This document shows, piece after piece, positions 1-4,584 of a stretch of 5,287 bases of DNA. Numbering within the stretch: position 1 is the stretch's first letter; each line of letters opens with the position of its first letter. Source of the DNA: an uncultured Pseudorhodoferax sp. (GTDB taxonomy: Bacteria > Pseudomonadota > Gammaproteobacteria > Burkholderiales > Burkholderiaceae); assembly GCA_913776795.1 (NCBI GenBank), contig CAJYRH010000111.1, positions 1 to 5,287 of the forward strand, given 5' to 3'. Position numbers and translations under genes: made by a program. Below the pieces are notes generated by a model that was given only the letters and a program-made list of their open reading frames with translations, had not been told where the DNA came from and did not search any database.

Positions 1-37
1 GGCGGAGCGCGCAGCGCGCAGACTGGAGGTGTTCCAT
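1..37 (-). CDS. Possible start of a further gene in the minus-strand operon (partial)
   Basis: On the minus strand the TGA stop of the Ntn-hydrolase gene (39-37) shares its A with an ATG (37-35), giving a TGATG overlap typical of translationally coupled genes. The frame stays open to the window edge and reads MEHLQSARCALR. Only 12 codons are visible, no clear Shine-Dalgarno sequence precedes it, and no family can be recognised. The same stretch holds a GC-only 13-bp inverted repeat at 7-19 (GCGCGC-A-GCGCGC), so it could instead be non-coding sequence downstream of the operon. It is listed because the overlap geometry is suggestive. Confidence 0.3.
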   Translation of the reverse strand, partial: MEHLQSARCALR

Positions 38-1638
38 CAGTACCCGGCAACGCTGCCGTCGGAGCGGGGGTCGAAGCCGCCGGTGCAGGTGCCTGCGGCG
101 TCGCGCAGGATGCAGCCGGCATGGCCGAAGGTCTCGTCGAAGGCGCCCAGCACCTCGACGGCGTGGCCGCGCGCACGCAGTTCCTGGACGGTGGCTTCGG
201 GAAAGCGGCTTTCCAGCTTGAGCGTGTCGCTGCTCTGGCCCCATGTGCGGCCCAGCAGCCAGCGCGGCGCGGCGATGGCGGCCTGCGGGTCCAACCCGTG
301 CACCACGCAGCGCGTGAACACGGCCGACTGGCTCTGCGGCTGGCCGTCGCCGCCCATGTTGCCGTAGACCATGGTGCGGCCGTCGTTCAGCAGCGCCAGT
401 GCCGGGTTCAGGGTGTGGAAGGGCTTCTTGCGCGGGGCCAGCGTGTTGATGTGGTCCGGGTCCAGCGAGAACGAGGCGCCGCGGTTCTGCCAGTTCACGC
501 CACTTTCGGCCAGCACCACACCGGCGCCGAACTCGTGGTAGATGCTCTGGATCATCGAGACCGCGTTGCCCTGGCCGTCCACCACGCCCATCCAGACCGT
601 GTCGGCCGGCCCCAGGCCCTGGCCCCAGGCGCCGGCCCTGTCCATGGCGACGCGCGCGGCCATGGCGTCGAGCGCGTCGGGCGTGAGGAAGCTGGCGGGG
701 TCCACCGCCATGCAGCCCGGGTCGCTGATGTGGCGGTCGCGTACCGCGAAGGCCTGCTTGACCGACTCCGCCGCCGCGTGCACGTAGTCGGCGCCCAGGT
801 GGTCGAAGCGCTCCACGCCCAGGCGGTCCATGAGCCCCAGGATGACGAGCGACACCAGGCCCTGCGTGGGCGGTGGCATGTTGTAGACGGTGCCAGCGCT
901 GTGCGCGAGTTGCAGCGGCGCGCGCAGCTGCGCGCGGTGCTGGGCCAGGTCGTCCAGCGCCAGCGGGCTGCCCACGGCCTGCAGGTTGCGCGCCAGGCTG
1001 CGGGCCAGGTCGCCGCGGTAGAAGTCGTCCAGCCCCGCGCGCGCCAGTTGCTCGAAGGTGGCGGCCAGGCGCGGCTGGTGGAACAGGCTGCCCACGGCCG
1101 GAGGCTGGCCGCCGGGCAGGAAGGTTTCCGCGAAGCCGGGGACAGCCCGCAGTTCGGCCTGCTTGGCCGCACTGTTGCGGTGCTGGCTCACGGTGACGGG
1201 CACGCCGTGGCGCGCACCGTCGATGGCATCGGCCAGCAGCCGCGCCAGCGGGATGCGCCCGCCCAGGCGCGTGCGGCTCAGCGCCAGGGCCTGGTCCCAG
1301 CCGGCCAGCGTGCCGGCCACGGTGATGGCGGCCGTGCCGCCGCGGAACGGGATGGCAGGCAGGCCGGCGTAGTCCTCGCGGCGCACGGCCGCGGCGCTGG
1401 CGCCGCAGGCATCGATGCCCACCACCTCGGTGCCCCCGGCCCCGGGCAGGCCGACCAGCCAGAAGCTGTCGCCGCCGATGCCGTTCATGTGCGGGTAGGC
1501 CACCGCGATGGTGGCGGCCGCGGCCACCATGGCCTCGACGGCGTTGCCGCCCTCGCGCAGCACGGCCAGGGCCGACTGCGCCGCGAGGGCGTGCGGGGCG
1601 ACCGCCATGCCGCGGCGGCCTCTTACCGGTTGTGTCAT
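37..1638 (-). CDS. Gamma-glutamyltransferase-family Ntn-hydrolase (YwrD/HpxW-like)
   Basis: 533-residue protein of the gamma-glutamyltranspeptidase fold, an N-terminal-nucleophile hydrolase that cleaves itself to expose a catalytic threonine. The likely nucleophile is T347 in the segment ADTVWMGVVD, with self-cleavage after D346, giving a large chain of about 346 residues and a small one of about 187. Family landmarks are GGNAVEA (30-36), GIGGDSFW (53-60), the IQSIYHEFGAGVV stretch (363-375), QNRG (384-387) and GNMGGDGQPQSQ (426-437). The last differs from the GSPGG loop of classical GGTs and resembles the branch containing YwrD and the oxamate amidohydrolase HpxW. Where E. coli GGT has the substrate-carboxylate-binding Arg (DYREMAP) this protein reads IDACGASA (75-82), with C78 at the Arg position by manual alignment. 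There is no signal peptide, so it is probably cytoplasmic, unlike periplasmic GGTs. The ATG is supported by AGGAG 8 nt upstream. It lies 55 nt after the amidohydrolase gene and is probably co-transcribed. Amide hydrolysis is likely; the substrate is unknown. Confidence 0.88.
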   Translation of the reverse strand: MTQPVRGRRGMAVAPHALAAQSALAVLREGGNAVEAMVAAAATIAVAYPHMNGIGGDSFWLVGLPGAGGTEVVGIDACGASAAAVRREDYAGLPAIPFRGGTAAITVAGTLAGWDQALALSRTRLGGRIPLARLLADAIDGARHGVPVTVSQHRNSAAKQAELRAVPGFAETFLPGGQPPAVGSLFHQPRLAATFEQLARAGLDDFYRGDLARSLARNLQAVGSPLALDDLAQHRAQLRAPLQLAHSAGTVYNMPPPTQGLVSLVILGLMDRLGVERFDHLGADYVHAAAESVKQAFAVRDRHISDPGCMAVDPASFLTPDALDAMAARVAMDRAGAWGQGLGPADTVWMGVVDGQGNAVSMIQSIYHEFGAGVVLAESGVNWQNRGASFSLDPDHINTLAPRKKPFHTLNPALALLNDGRTMVYGNMGGDGQPQSQSAVFTRCVVHGLDPQAAIAAPRWLLGRTWGQSSDTLKLESRFPEATVQELRARGHAVEVLGAFDETFGHAGCILRDAAGTCTGGFDPRSDGSVAGY

Positions 1639-1646
1639 GCGCGGTG

Positions 1647-1651
1647 CTCCT
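1647..1651 (-). promoter_or_regulatory. Ribosome binding site of the Ntn-hydrolase gene
   Basis: The minus strand reads AGGAG here, followed by 8 nt (CACCGCGC) and the ATG at 1638-1636. This supports that start over the in-frame Met at codon 11. The 55-nt gap around it also contains a short 6-bp hairpin (TGCTGC at 1660-1665, GCAGCA at 1672-1677) without a T tract. It does not look like a terminator, in keeping with one transcript for both hydrolases. Confidence 0.75.
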
Positions 1652-1693
1652 GCGTCAGCTGCTGCCCGTGTGCAGCAAGGTGCGGGCCATGGT

Positions 1694-2962
1694 TCACGCT
1701 TCCTGCGCCACCGGCAGGATGGGGGCGTCGGCCTCGAAGCGCTGGCCGGCCCGCAGGCAGAAGGCCGGCGTCAGCAGCCGCTCGGCGATCACCTGCGTGC
1801 CCTCGTTGTCCGACAGGCGCCAGCGTCCGCGCTCGTCGTGGAGCACGCTGACGTCGGCCACACCGCCGATCTGCAGCGTGCCGAGCTCGCCTTCCAGCCC
1901 CGCCATGCGCGCGGCATTGCGCGTGACCATGTCCACCACGTGCGCCAGCGGCAGGCCCAGCGCCAGCATGCTGGTCATGGCCGACACCAGGCTGAAGCGC
2001 GTCTTGCCCTTGAACAGGTGGTCTTCCTCGTCCGGGTGGCTGTCGGGCGTGCCGGCCGGCTGCGGCACGGGGGTGTTGTAGCCGTGCATGTCGGCGCCCA
2101 GCGTGTCGGGCACGATGCCGGCGTCCAGCACGATGCGCGCGGTCTTGTAGCTGAAGTGCGAGCCGTGGCCCACGTCGATCTTCAAGCCGCGCGCCACCGC
2201 CTCGGGCACCAGCGGGTGCAGCTGGCCGTTCTCTTCCACGAAGCCGCCCGGGTGGCGGCTGAACGGATGGGCCAGGATGTCGCCGGGTTTCAGCATCTCC
2301 ACCACCTGGTTGAAGATCGAATCGGGGTTCACCGGCAGTCCGCCGTCGCCCGGCTTGGGCCAGAGCTGGCCAAAGTGGATGTAGACGGGCAGCGTGGCCT
2401 CGCGGCCCATGCGCGAGGCCAGGCGCATCACGTCCACGCCCCAGCGCGCGAAGCCACCGATCTCGGCATGCGCCTTCAGGCCGCGCACCAGGTCGCGGTT
2501 CTGGCGTGCGGATTTCACCGTCGCATCGACGTCCAGGCAGTCGGGGCGGTACATCTCCGGGTAGTAGTGGCCCTCCAGCCCGCCGGCCAGGTAGGCCGAC
2601 AGGAAGGCCAGCACGCGCGTGTGCGAGGGTTCGGCCACGTACTGGCGGAACCCCGGCAGCGTGATGCAACTGGGGCCGCCCTGGTCGATCAGCGTGGTCA
2701 CGCCCGAGCGCACGCCGCACAGGTCGGCGTTCATGCCGAAGCGGCCCGTCACGCCCTGGTACACGTGGCCGTGGGTGTCGATCAGGCCGGGCAGCACCAG
2801 CTTGCCGCGGCAGTCCACGCGCTGGGTGTCGGCGGGCACGGCGGCGCCCAGGTCGGTGCCCACGGCGGCAATGCGGCCATCGGTCACGAGTACGTCGAAT
2901 GGGCCGTCGCGGCCGGCGGTCGGGTCGATCACCCGGCCCCCCTGCAGAACCATGCTGGTCAT
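1694..2962 (-). CDS. Amidohydrolase/deacetylase family metallohydrolase (Atu3266/EF_0837-like)
   Basis: 422-residue member of the amidohydrolase superfamily (metal-dependent TIM-barrel hydrolases with a small beta domain formed by both ends of the chain). Visible elements in order: the N-terminal beta-sandwich strand with GGRVIDP (8-14) and DGRIAAVG (28-35); KLVLPGLIDTHGHV (54-67), where H64 and H66 are the first metal ligands; GLKAHAE (161-167), K163 being the probable carboxylated bridging lysine; VYIHFGQ (193-199, H196); ILAHPF (229-234, H232); DVGHGSHFS (263-271); and ADMHG (290-294), with D291 as the probable catalytic Asp. The set fits a binuclear site. The overall pattern matches the deacetylase family of Atu3266 and EF_0837; Atu3266 is known to deacetylate acetyl-(R)-mandelate in vitro, while its physiological substrate is uncertain. 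This gene therefore probably removes an acyl group or opens an amide, with the exact substrate unknown. The start could be codon 1 or Met4, since only a weak AGGAA (2975-2979) lies upstream. It is the first gene of the minus-strand operon, divergent from the MarR gene. Confidence 0.88.
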   Translation of the reverse strand: MTSMVLQGGRVIDPTAGRDGPFDVLVTDGRIAAVGTDLGAAVPADTQRVDCRGKLVLPGLIDTHGHVYQGVTGRFGMNADLCGVRSGVTTLIDQGGPSCITLPGFRQYVAEPSHTRVLAFLSAYLAGGLEGHYYPEMYRPDCLDVDATVKSARQNRDLVRGLKAHAEIGGFARWGVDVMRLASRMGREATLPVYIHFGQLWPKPGDGGLPVNPDSIFNQVVEMLKPGDILAHPFSRHPGGFVEENGQLHPLVPEAVARGLKIDVGHGSHFSYKTARIVLDAGIVPDTLGADMHGYNTPVPQPAGTPDSHPDEEDHLFKGKTRFSLVSAMTSMLALGLPLAHVVDMVTRNAARMAGLEGELGTLQIGGVADVSVLHDERGRWRLSDNEGTQVIAERLLTPAFCLRAGQRFEADAPILPVAQEA

Positions 2963-3001
2963 CTTCTTGCCTGCTTCCTGTGCGGTGTTGAGAACTGATA
3001 G

Positions 3002-3015
3002 GTGGTGTACCGCAC
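3002..3015. promoter_or_regulatory. Imperfect dyad GTGGTGTACCGCAC, possible operator
   Basis: The 14-bp stretch is dyad-symmetric at 10 of 14 positions (GTG..GTAC..CAC), centred between 3008 and 3009. It overlaps the -12 part of the sigma-54-like element of the amidohydrolase and ends just before its predicted transcription start at 3000. Its first ten bases match the palindrome ahead of the SDR gene (3689-3698) with one difference. It is a candidate MarR-family operator half-set. Such short matches in GC-rich DNA are only weak evidence. Confidence 0.3.
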
Positions 3016-3027
3016 AATTTGTGCCAG
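3011..3027 (-). promoter_or_regulatory. Possible sigma-54 (-24/-12) promoter of the hydrolase operon
   Basis: The minus strand reads CTGGCACAAATTGTGCG. Against the consensus YTGGCACGNNNNTTGCW it matches TGGCAC exactly and has GG (3025-3024) and GC (3013-3012) at the required spacing. Of 12 core positions 9 match; the G after TGGCAC, the first T of TTGC and the final W do not. Predicted transcription start is about 3000, giving a leader of about 38 nt with AGGAA at 2979-2975. The match could be a by-product of the palindrome that occupies the same bases. No convincing sigma-70 pair was found on this strand in the gap. Confidence 0.4.
3012..3024. promoter_or_regulatory. Perfect palindrome GCACAA-T-TTGTGC, candidate MarR operator
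   Basis: Two exact 6-bp arms flank a single central T in the gap between the divergent amidohydrolase and MarR genes, the usual place for an autoregulating MarR dimer to bind. The arm sequence TTTGTG recurs in the same gap at 3040-3045 and 3077-3082. The palindrome coincides with the -24/-12-like element on the minus strand, so bound repressor would block that promoter. Location and symmetry are seen directly; the identity of the bound protein is inferred. Confidence 0.5.
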
Positions 3028-3033
3028 CCGCAA

Positions 3034-3050
3034 GGCGCCTTTGTGGTGCG
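3034..3050. promoter_or_regulatory. Dyad GGCGCC-N5-GGTGCG, shared with the SDR upstream region
   Basis: GGCGCC (3034-3039) and GGTGCG (3045-3050) are separated by 5 nt. The same arrangement occurs at 3643-3659 as TGCGCC-N5-GGTGCG, with 11 of 12 arm bases identical. Against the NtrC site TGCACC-N5-GGTGCA it scores 9 of 12. It lies about 42 bp upstream of the predicted amidohydrolase start and 42 bp upstream of the MarR start codon. This is close for an enhancer but natural for a repressor operator serving both directions. Confidence 0.35.
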
Positions 3051-3071
3051 CAGCGCAGGGCAGGGCGACGC

Positions 3072-3077
3072 TAGACT
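3072..3077 (+). promoter_or_regulatory. Possible -10 box (TAGACT) for a leaderless marR transcript
   Basis: TAGACT matches TATAAT at 4 of 6 positions and fits the TANNNT form. It ends 6 nt before the ATG at 3084, so the expected transcription start falls on the start codon itself. No Shine-Dalgarno sequence lies at a workable distance (the nearest AGGG is at 3062-3065), which suits a leaderless mRNA. No good -35 hexamer was found 16-18 bp upstream, so confidence is low. Confidence 0.3.
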
Positions 3078-3083
3078 TTGTGC

Positions 3084-3593
3084 ATGACAGAAGAAACCGA
3101 TCCCTTGCCGGTGCAGGCCCAGCTGGACCACTACTGCGAGCGCTCCGCGCTGTTCGCCCGGCCCGGCTTCCTGATCCGCCGCTTGCACCAGATCCACACC
3201 TGGCTGTTCACCGAGGAAACCCAGCAGTACAACGTCACGCCGGTGCAGTACAGCCTGCTCACCGTGCTGGCCGAGCATGGCGAGATGGACCAGAACACGC
3301 TGGCCTACGAGGTGGGCCTGGAGCGCACCAGCGTGGCCGAGGTGCTGCCCCGGCTGGAGGCGCGCGGCCTGGTCGAGCGCCGGCAATCGGAGTCCGACCG
3401 CCGGGTCAAGCTCGTGCGCATCGCGCGCAAGGGCCGCGCGCTGGCCAAGCGCATGGACGGCGCCGCCCAGCGCGCGCATGACCGCACCATCGCCTACCTG
3501 CCCGAAGGGGAGCGCGAGCGCTTCATGCTGCAGCTGATCCAGCTGGTCGAGTCGCACAACGACACCAGCGTGGTGCCCTGGAAGCTGCGCTGA
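3084..3593 (+). CDS. MarR-family transcriptional regulator
   Basis: 169-residue winged helix-turn-helix protein of usual MarR length. It has the typical plan: N-terminal dimerisation helix with FLIRRLHQIHTWLF (29-42); DNA-binding domain starting at VTPVQYSLLTVLAEHG (51-66), where the VTPVQY entry is characteristic; helix-turn-helix through NTLAYEVGLERTSVAEVLPRLEARGLV (71-97); a wing containing the conserved DRR (105-107) followed by VKLVRIARKG; and a C-terminal helix that completes the dimer interface. MarR proteins are usually repressors released by small aromatic or other organic ligands. The first ATG at 3084 is preferred over a TTG two codons earlier. No ribosome binding site is evident. 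It is transcribed away from the hydrolase operon and toward the SDR-oxygenase pair, so control of both is likely, together with autoregulation through sites in 2963-3083. The ligand is unknown but is probably a substrate or product of the flanking enzymes. Confidence 0.93.
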   Translation: MTEETDPLPVQAQLDHYCERSALFARPGFLIRRLHQIHTWLFTEETQQYNVTPVQYSLLTVLAEHGEMDQNTLAYEVGLERTSVAEVLPRLEARGLVERRQSESDRRVKLVRIARKGRALAKRMDGAAQRAHDRTIAYLPEGERERFMLQLIQLVESHNDTSVVPWKLR

Positions 3594-3604
3594 CGCGGCC
3601 GGGT

Positions 3605-3623
3605 GGGTGGCATGCCCCTTTTT
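3605..3623 (+). terminator. Weak candidate terminator after marR
   Basis: GGGT (3605-3608) can pair with GCCC (3614-3617), including one G-T pair, around a 5-nt loop. It is followed by C and five T residues (3619-3623). It lies 12 nt past the marR stop. The stem is short, so termination may be poor or absent. A perfect GGCATGCC palindrome occupies its middle and could fold instead. Confidence 0.3.
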
Positions 3624-3633
3624 GGCGGTGCCC

Positions 3634-3649
3634 TGGCGCCGGTGCGCCA
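3634..3649. repeat. Inverted repeat TGGCGC-CGGT-GCGCCA
   Basis: Exact 6-bp arms (3634-3639 and 3644-3649) flank a 4-nt loop, giving a stable small hairpin about 40 nt past marR. No T tract follows, so it is not a simple intrinsic terminator. The right arm is also the left half of the GCGCC-N5-GGTGC dyad at 3643-3659, so RNA hairpin and DNA-protein site may overlap by coincidence. Confidence 0.45.
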
Positions 3650-3659
3650 CGATGGTGCG
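3643..3659. promoter_or_regulatory. NtrC-like dyad TGCGCC-N5-GGTGCG upstream of the SDR gene
   Basis: The element matches the NtrC site TGCACC-N5-GGTGCA at 10 of 12 defined positions with correct spacing; both mismatches are A to G. Its centre at 3651 lies about 148 bp upstream of the start predicted from the sigma-54 promoter at 3773-3788, a normal distance for an enhancer. A second, poorer copy (TGCACC-N5-GTTCTA, 3693-3709, 9 of 12) follows 50 bp later. The same dyad near marR (3034-3050) offers the alternative that it is a MarR operator. Confidence 0.4.
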
Positions 3660-3681
3660 CTACACGCAAGCGCATCCATCC

Positions 3682-3700
3682 TATATATGTGGTGCACCAC
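3682..3700 (+). promoter_or_regulatory. TATATA box followed by perfect palindrome GTGGTGCACCAC
   Basis: A perfect 12-bp palindrome (3689-3700) sits directly after an AT run, TATATAT (3682-3688). If TATATA is a sigma-70 -10 box, transcription would start near 3694, in the centre of the palindrome, the classic repressor operator position. No good -35 box lies 16-18 bp upstream. A second inverted repeat, GTAG-TT-CTAC, abuts it at 3701-3710. The palindrome consists of two overlapping GGTGCA/TGCACC half-sites, so it could also bind the same protein as the dyad at 3643-3659. Confidence 0.45.
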
Positions 3701-3772
3701 GTAGTTCTACCAACATTTTCCTGTTCAGTTTCAATGGTCTGGATCAGTGAGGCGGTGTCCGGCGTGCGCTAG

Positions 3773-3788
3773 TGGCATGGCAGTTGCT
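3773..3788 (+). promoter_or_regulatory. Sigma-54 (-24/-12) promoter of the SDR-oxygenase operon
   Basis: TGGCATGGCAGTTGCT matches the consensus TGGCACGNNNNTTGCW at 11 of 12 defined positions (only C to T in the first block). GG lies at 3774-3775 and GC at 3786-3787, with the invariant spacing. The predicted start is about 3799, giving a 24-nt leader that contains the AGGAG at 3808-3812 and ends at the ATG at 3823. Fit of promoter, ribosome binding site and start codon in order is the main support. Such a promoter would require RpoN and an enhancer-binding ATPase, which is not encoded in this window. Confidence 0.6.
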
Positions 3789-3807
3789 CTGCCCCCGTGC
3801 AACGCAC

Positions 3808-3812
3808 AGGAG
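3808..3812 (+). promoter_or_regulatory. Ribosome binding site of the SDR gene
   Basis: AGGAG lies 10 nt before the ATG at 3823. This decides the start: the open frame extends upstream to a GTG at 3772, but that extension would run through the -24/-12 promoter and lacks its own ribosome binding site. Confidence 0.75.
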
Positions 3813-3822
3813 CACAGCGAAC

Positions 3823-4578
3823 ATGGGTCTCGACCAGGCCGTGGCCATCGTCACGGGAGCAGCACAGGGCATCGGCTTCGCCACCGCGCAGCGCTTCGGC
3901 GAGCGCGGCGCCAGGGTCGTCGTCGCCGACCGGGAGGGCGCGCAGCAGGCCGCCAAGCGCCTGCGCGCGCAGGGCGTGGACGCGCTGGGGGTGGCCGTCG
4001 ACGTGGCCAGCGCCGAGCAGGTCGAGGCCATGGCGGCGCAGGCCGAGGCGCACTACGGCCGCATCGACGTGCTGGTCAACAACGCCGGCATCTACTCCTC
4101 GCTCACGCCCAAGCCGTTCGAGCAGCTGACGGTGGCGGAGTGGCAGCAGGTGCTCAATGTCAACGTGGTCGGCGTGTTCCTCGCCTGCAAGGCCGTGCTG
4201 CCGGCCTTTCGGCGCGCCGGCGGCGGCCGCATCGTCAACATCTCCTCGGGCGTGGCCTTCAAGGGCAACCCGGGCATGGCGCACTACGTGGCCAGCAAGG
4301 GCGCGGTGATCTCGCTCACGCGGGCGCTGGCCACCGAAATGGGCGTGCACAAGGTGCTGGTCAACAGCGTGGCGCCGGGCTTCACGCTCAGCGACGGCGC
4401 GCTGGCCAACCCGGTGCTGGTCGAGGGCGTCAAGGGCCCCTCGTTGCGCGGCCGCGTGCTGGCGCGCGACATGGTGCCGGACGACCTGGTCGGCGCCATC
4501 GAGTTCTTCGCCGATGCGTCCTCGGCCTTCATCACCGGCCAGACGCTTGTCGTCGACGGCGGTGCGTACTTCCACTGA
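3823..4578 (+). CDS. Short-chain dehydrogenase/reductase (classical SDR)
   Basis: 251-residue Rossmann-fold oxidoreductase, a normal length for classical SDRs. It interconverts an alcohol and a ketone with a nicotinamide cofactor. The nucleotide-binding motif TGAAQGIG is at 11-18. D36 at the end of the second strand (VVVADR) points to NAD(H) rather than NADP(H). NNAG is at 86-89. The catalytic set is N114, S142, Y155 and K159 (YVASK), followed by the PG turn (185-186) and a C-terminal FITGQTLVVDGG signature that is standard for the family. Residues that set the substrate (for example F146 to M152 and 187-205) do not identify it. It is first in a plus-strand operon with the oxygenase, whose ATG follows after 6 nt. 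It may oxidise a hydroxyl made by that oxygenase, but this is inference from adjacency. The annotation as SDR is secure; any specific activity is not. Confidence 0.93.
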   Translation: MGLDQAVAIVTGAAQGIGFATAQRFGERGARVVVADREGAQQAAKRLRAQGVDALGVAVDVASAEQVEAMAAQAEAHYGRIDVLVNNAGIYSSLTPKPFEQLTVAEWQQVLNVNVVGVFLACKAVLPAFRRAGGGRIVNISSGVAFKGNPGMAHYVASKGAVISLTRALATEMGVHKVLVNSVAPGFTLSDGALANPVLVEGVKGPSLRGRVLARDMVPDDLVGAIEFFADASSAFITGQTLVVDGGAYFH

Positions 4579-4580
4579 GG
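4577..4580 (+). promoter_or_regulatory. Ribosome binding site of the oxygenase gene
   Basis: GAGG overlaps the SDR stop codon (TGAGG) and lies 4 nt before the ATG at 4585, closer than ideal. This suggests that ribosomes finishing the SDR re-initiate on the oxygenase gene. Confidence 0.5.
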
Positions 4581-4584
4581 CCCC

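Noticed and set aside
1418..1434. NtrC-like CCCACC-N5-GGTGCC inside the Ntn-hydrolase gene
   Set aside because: 9 of 12 positions match, but it lies deep in coding sequence far from any start; used here as a sign of chance background.
37..1638. Classical glutathione gamma-glutamyltranspeptidase
   Set aside because: No signal peptide, the GSPGG loop is replaced, and the glutamate-binding Arg seems absent; only the fold and nucleophile are shared.
121..1851. Long plus-strand open frame opposite the Ntn-hydrolase gene
   Set aside because: Its translation is low-complexity, rich in Arg, Ala, His and Gln with no domain signature, as expected for the complement of a GC-rich gene. The minus strand has clear family motifs.
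1508..2998. Long plus-strand open frame opposite the amidohydrolase
   Set aside because: Same compositional signature of an antisense shadow; it spans the gap and two real genes and has no recognisable domain.
1635..3650. 671-codon minus-strand frame crossing the amidohydrolase, the divergent gap and marR
   Set aside because: It runs out of frame through three independent units and encodes Arg/Pro/Gly/Ala-rich sequence without motifs.
3772..3822. Upstream GTG start adding 17 residues to the SDR
   Set aside because: The extension overlaps the sigma-54 promoter, has no ribosome binding site and is not part of the SDR fold, which begins normally at MGLDQAVAIVTG.
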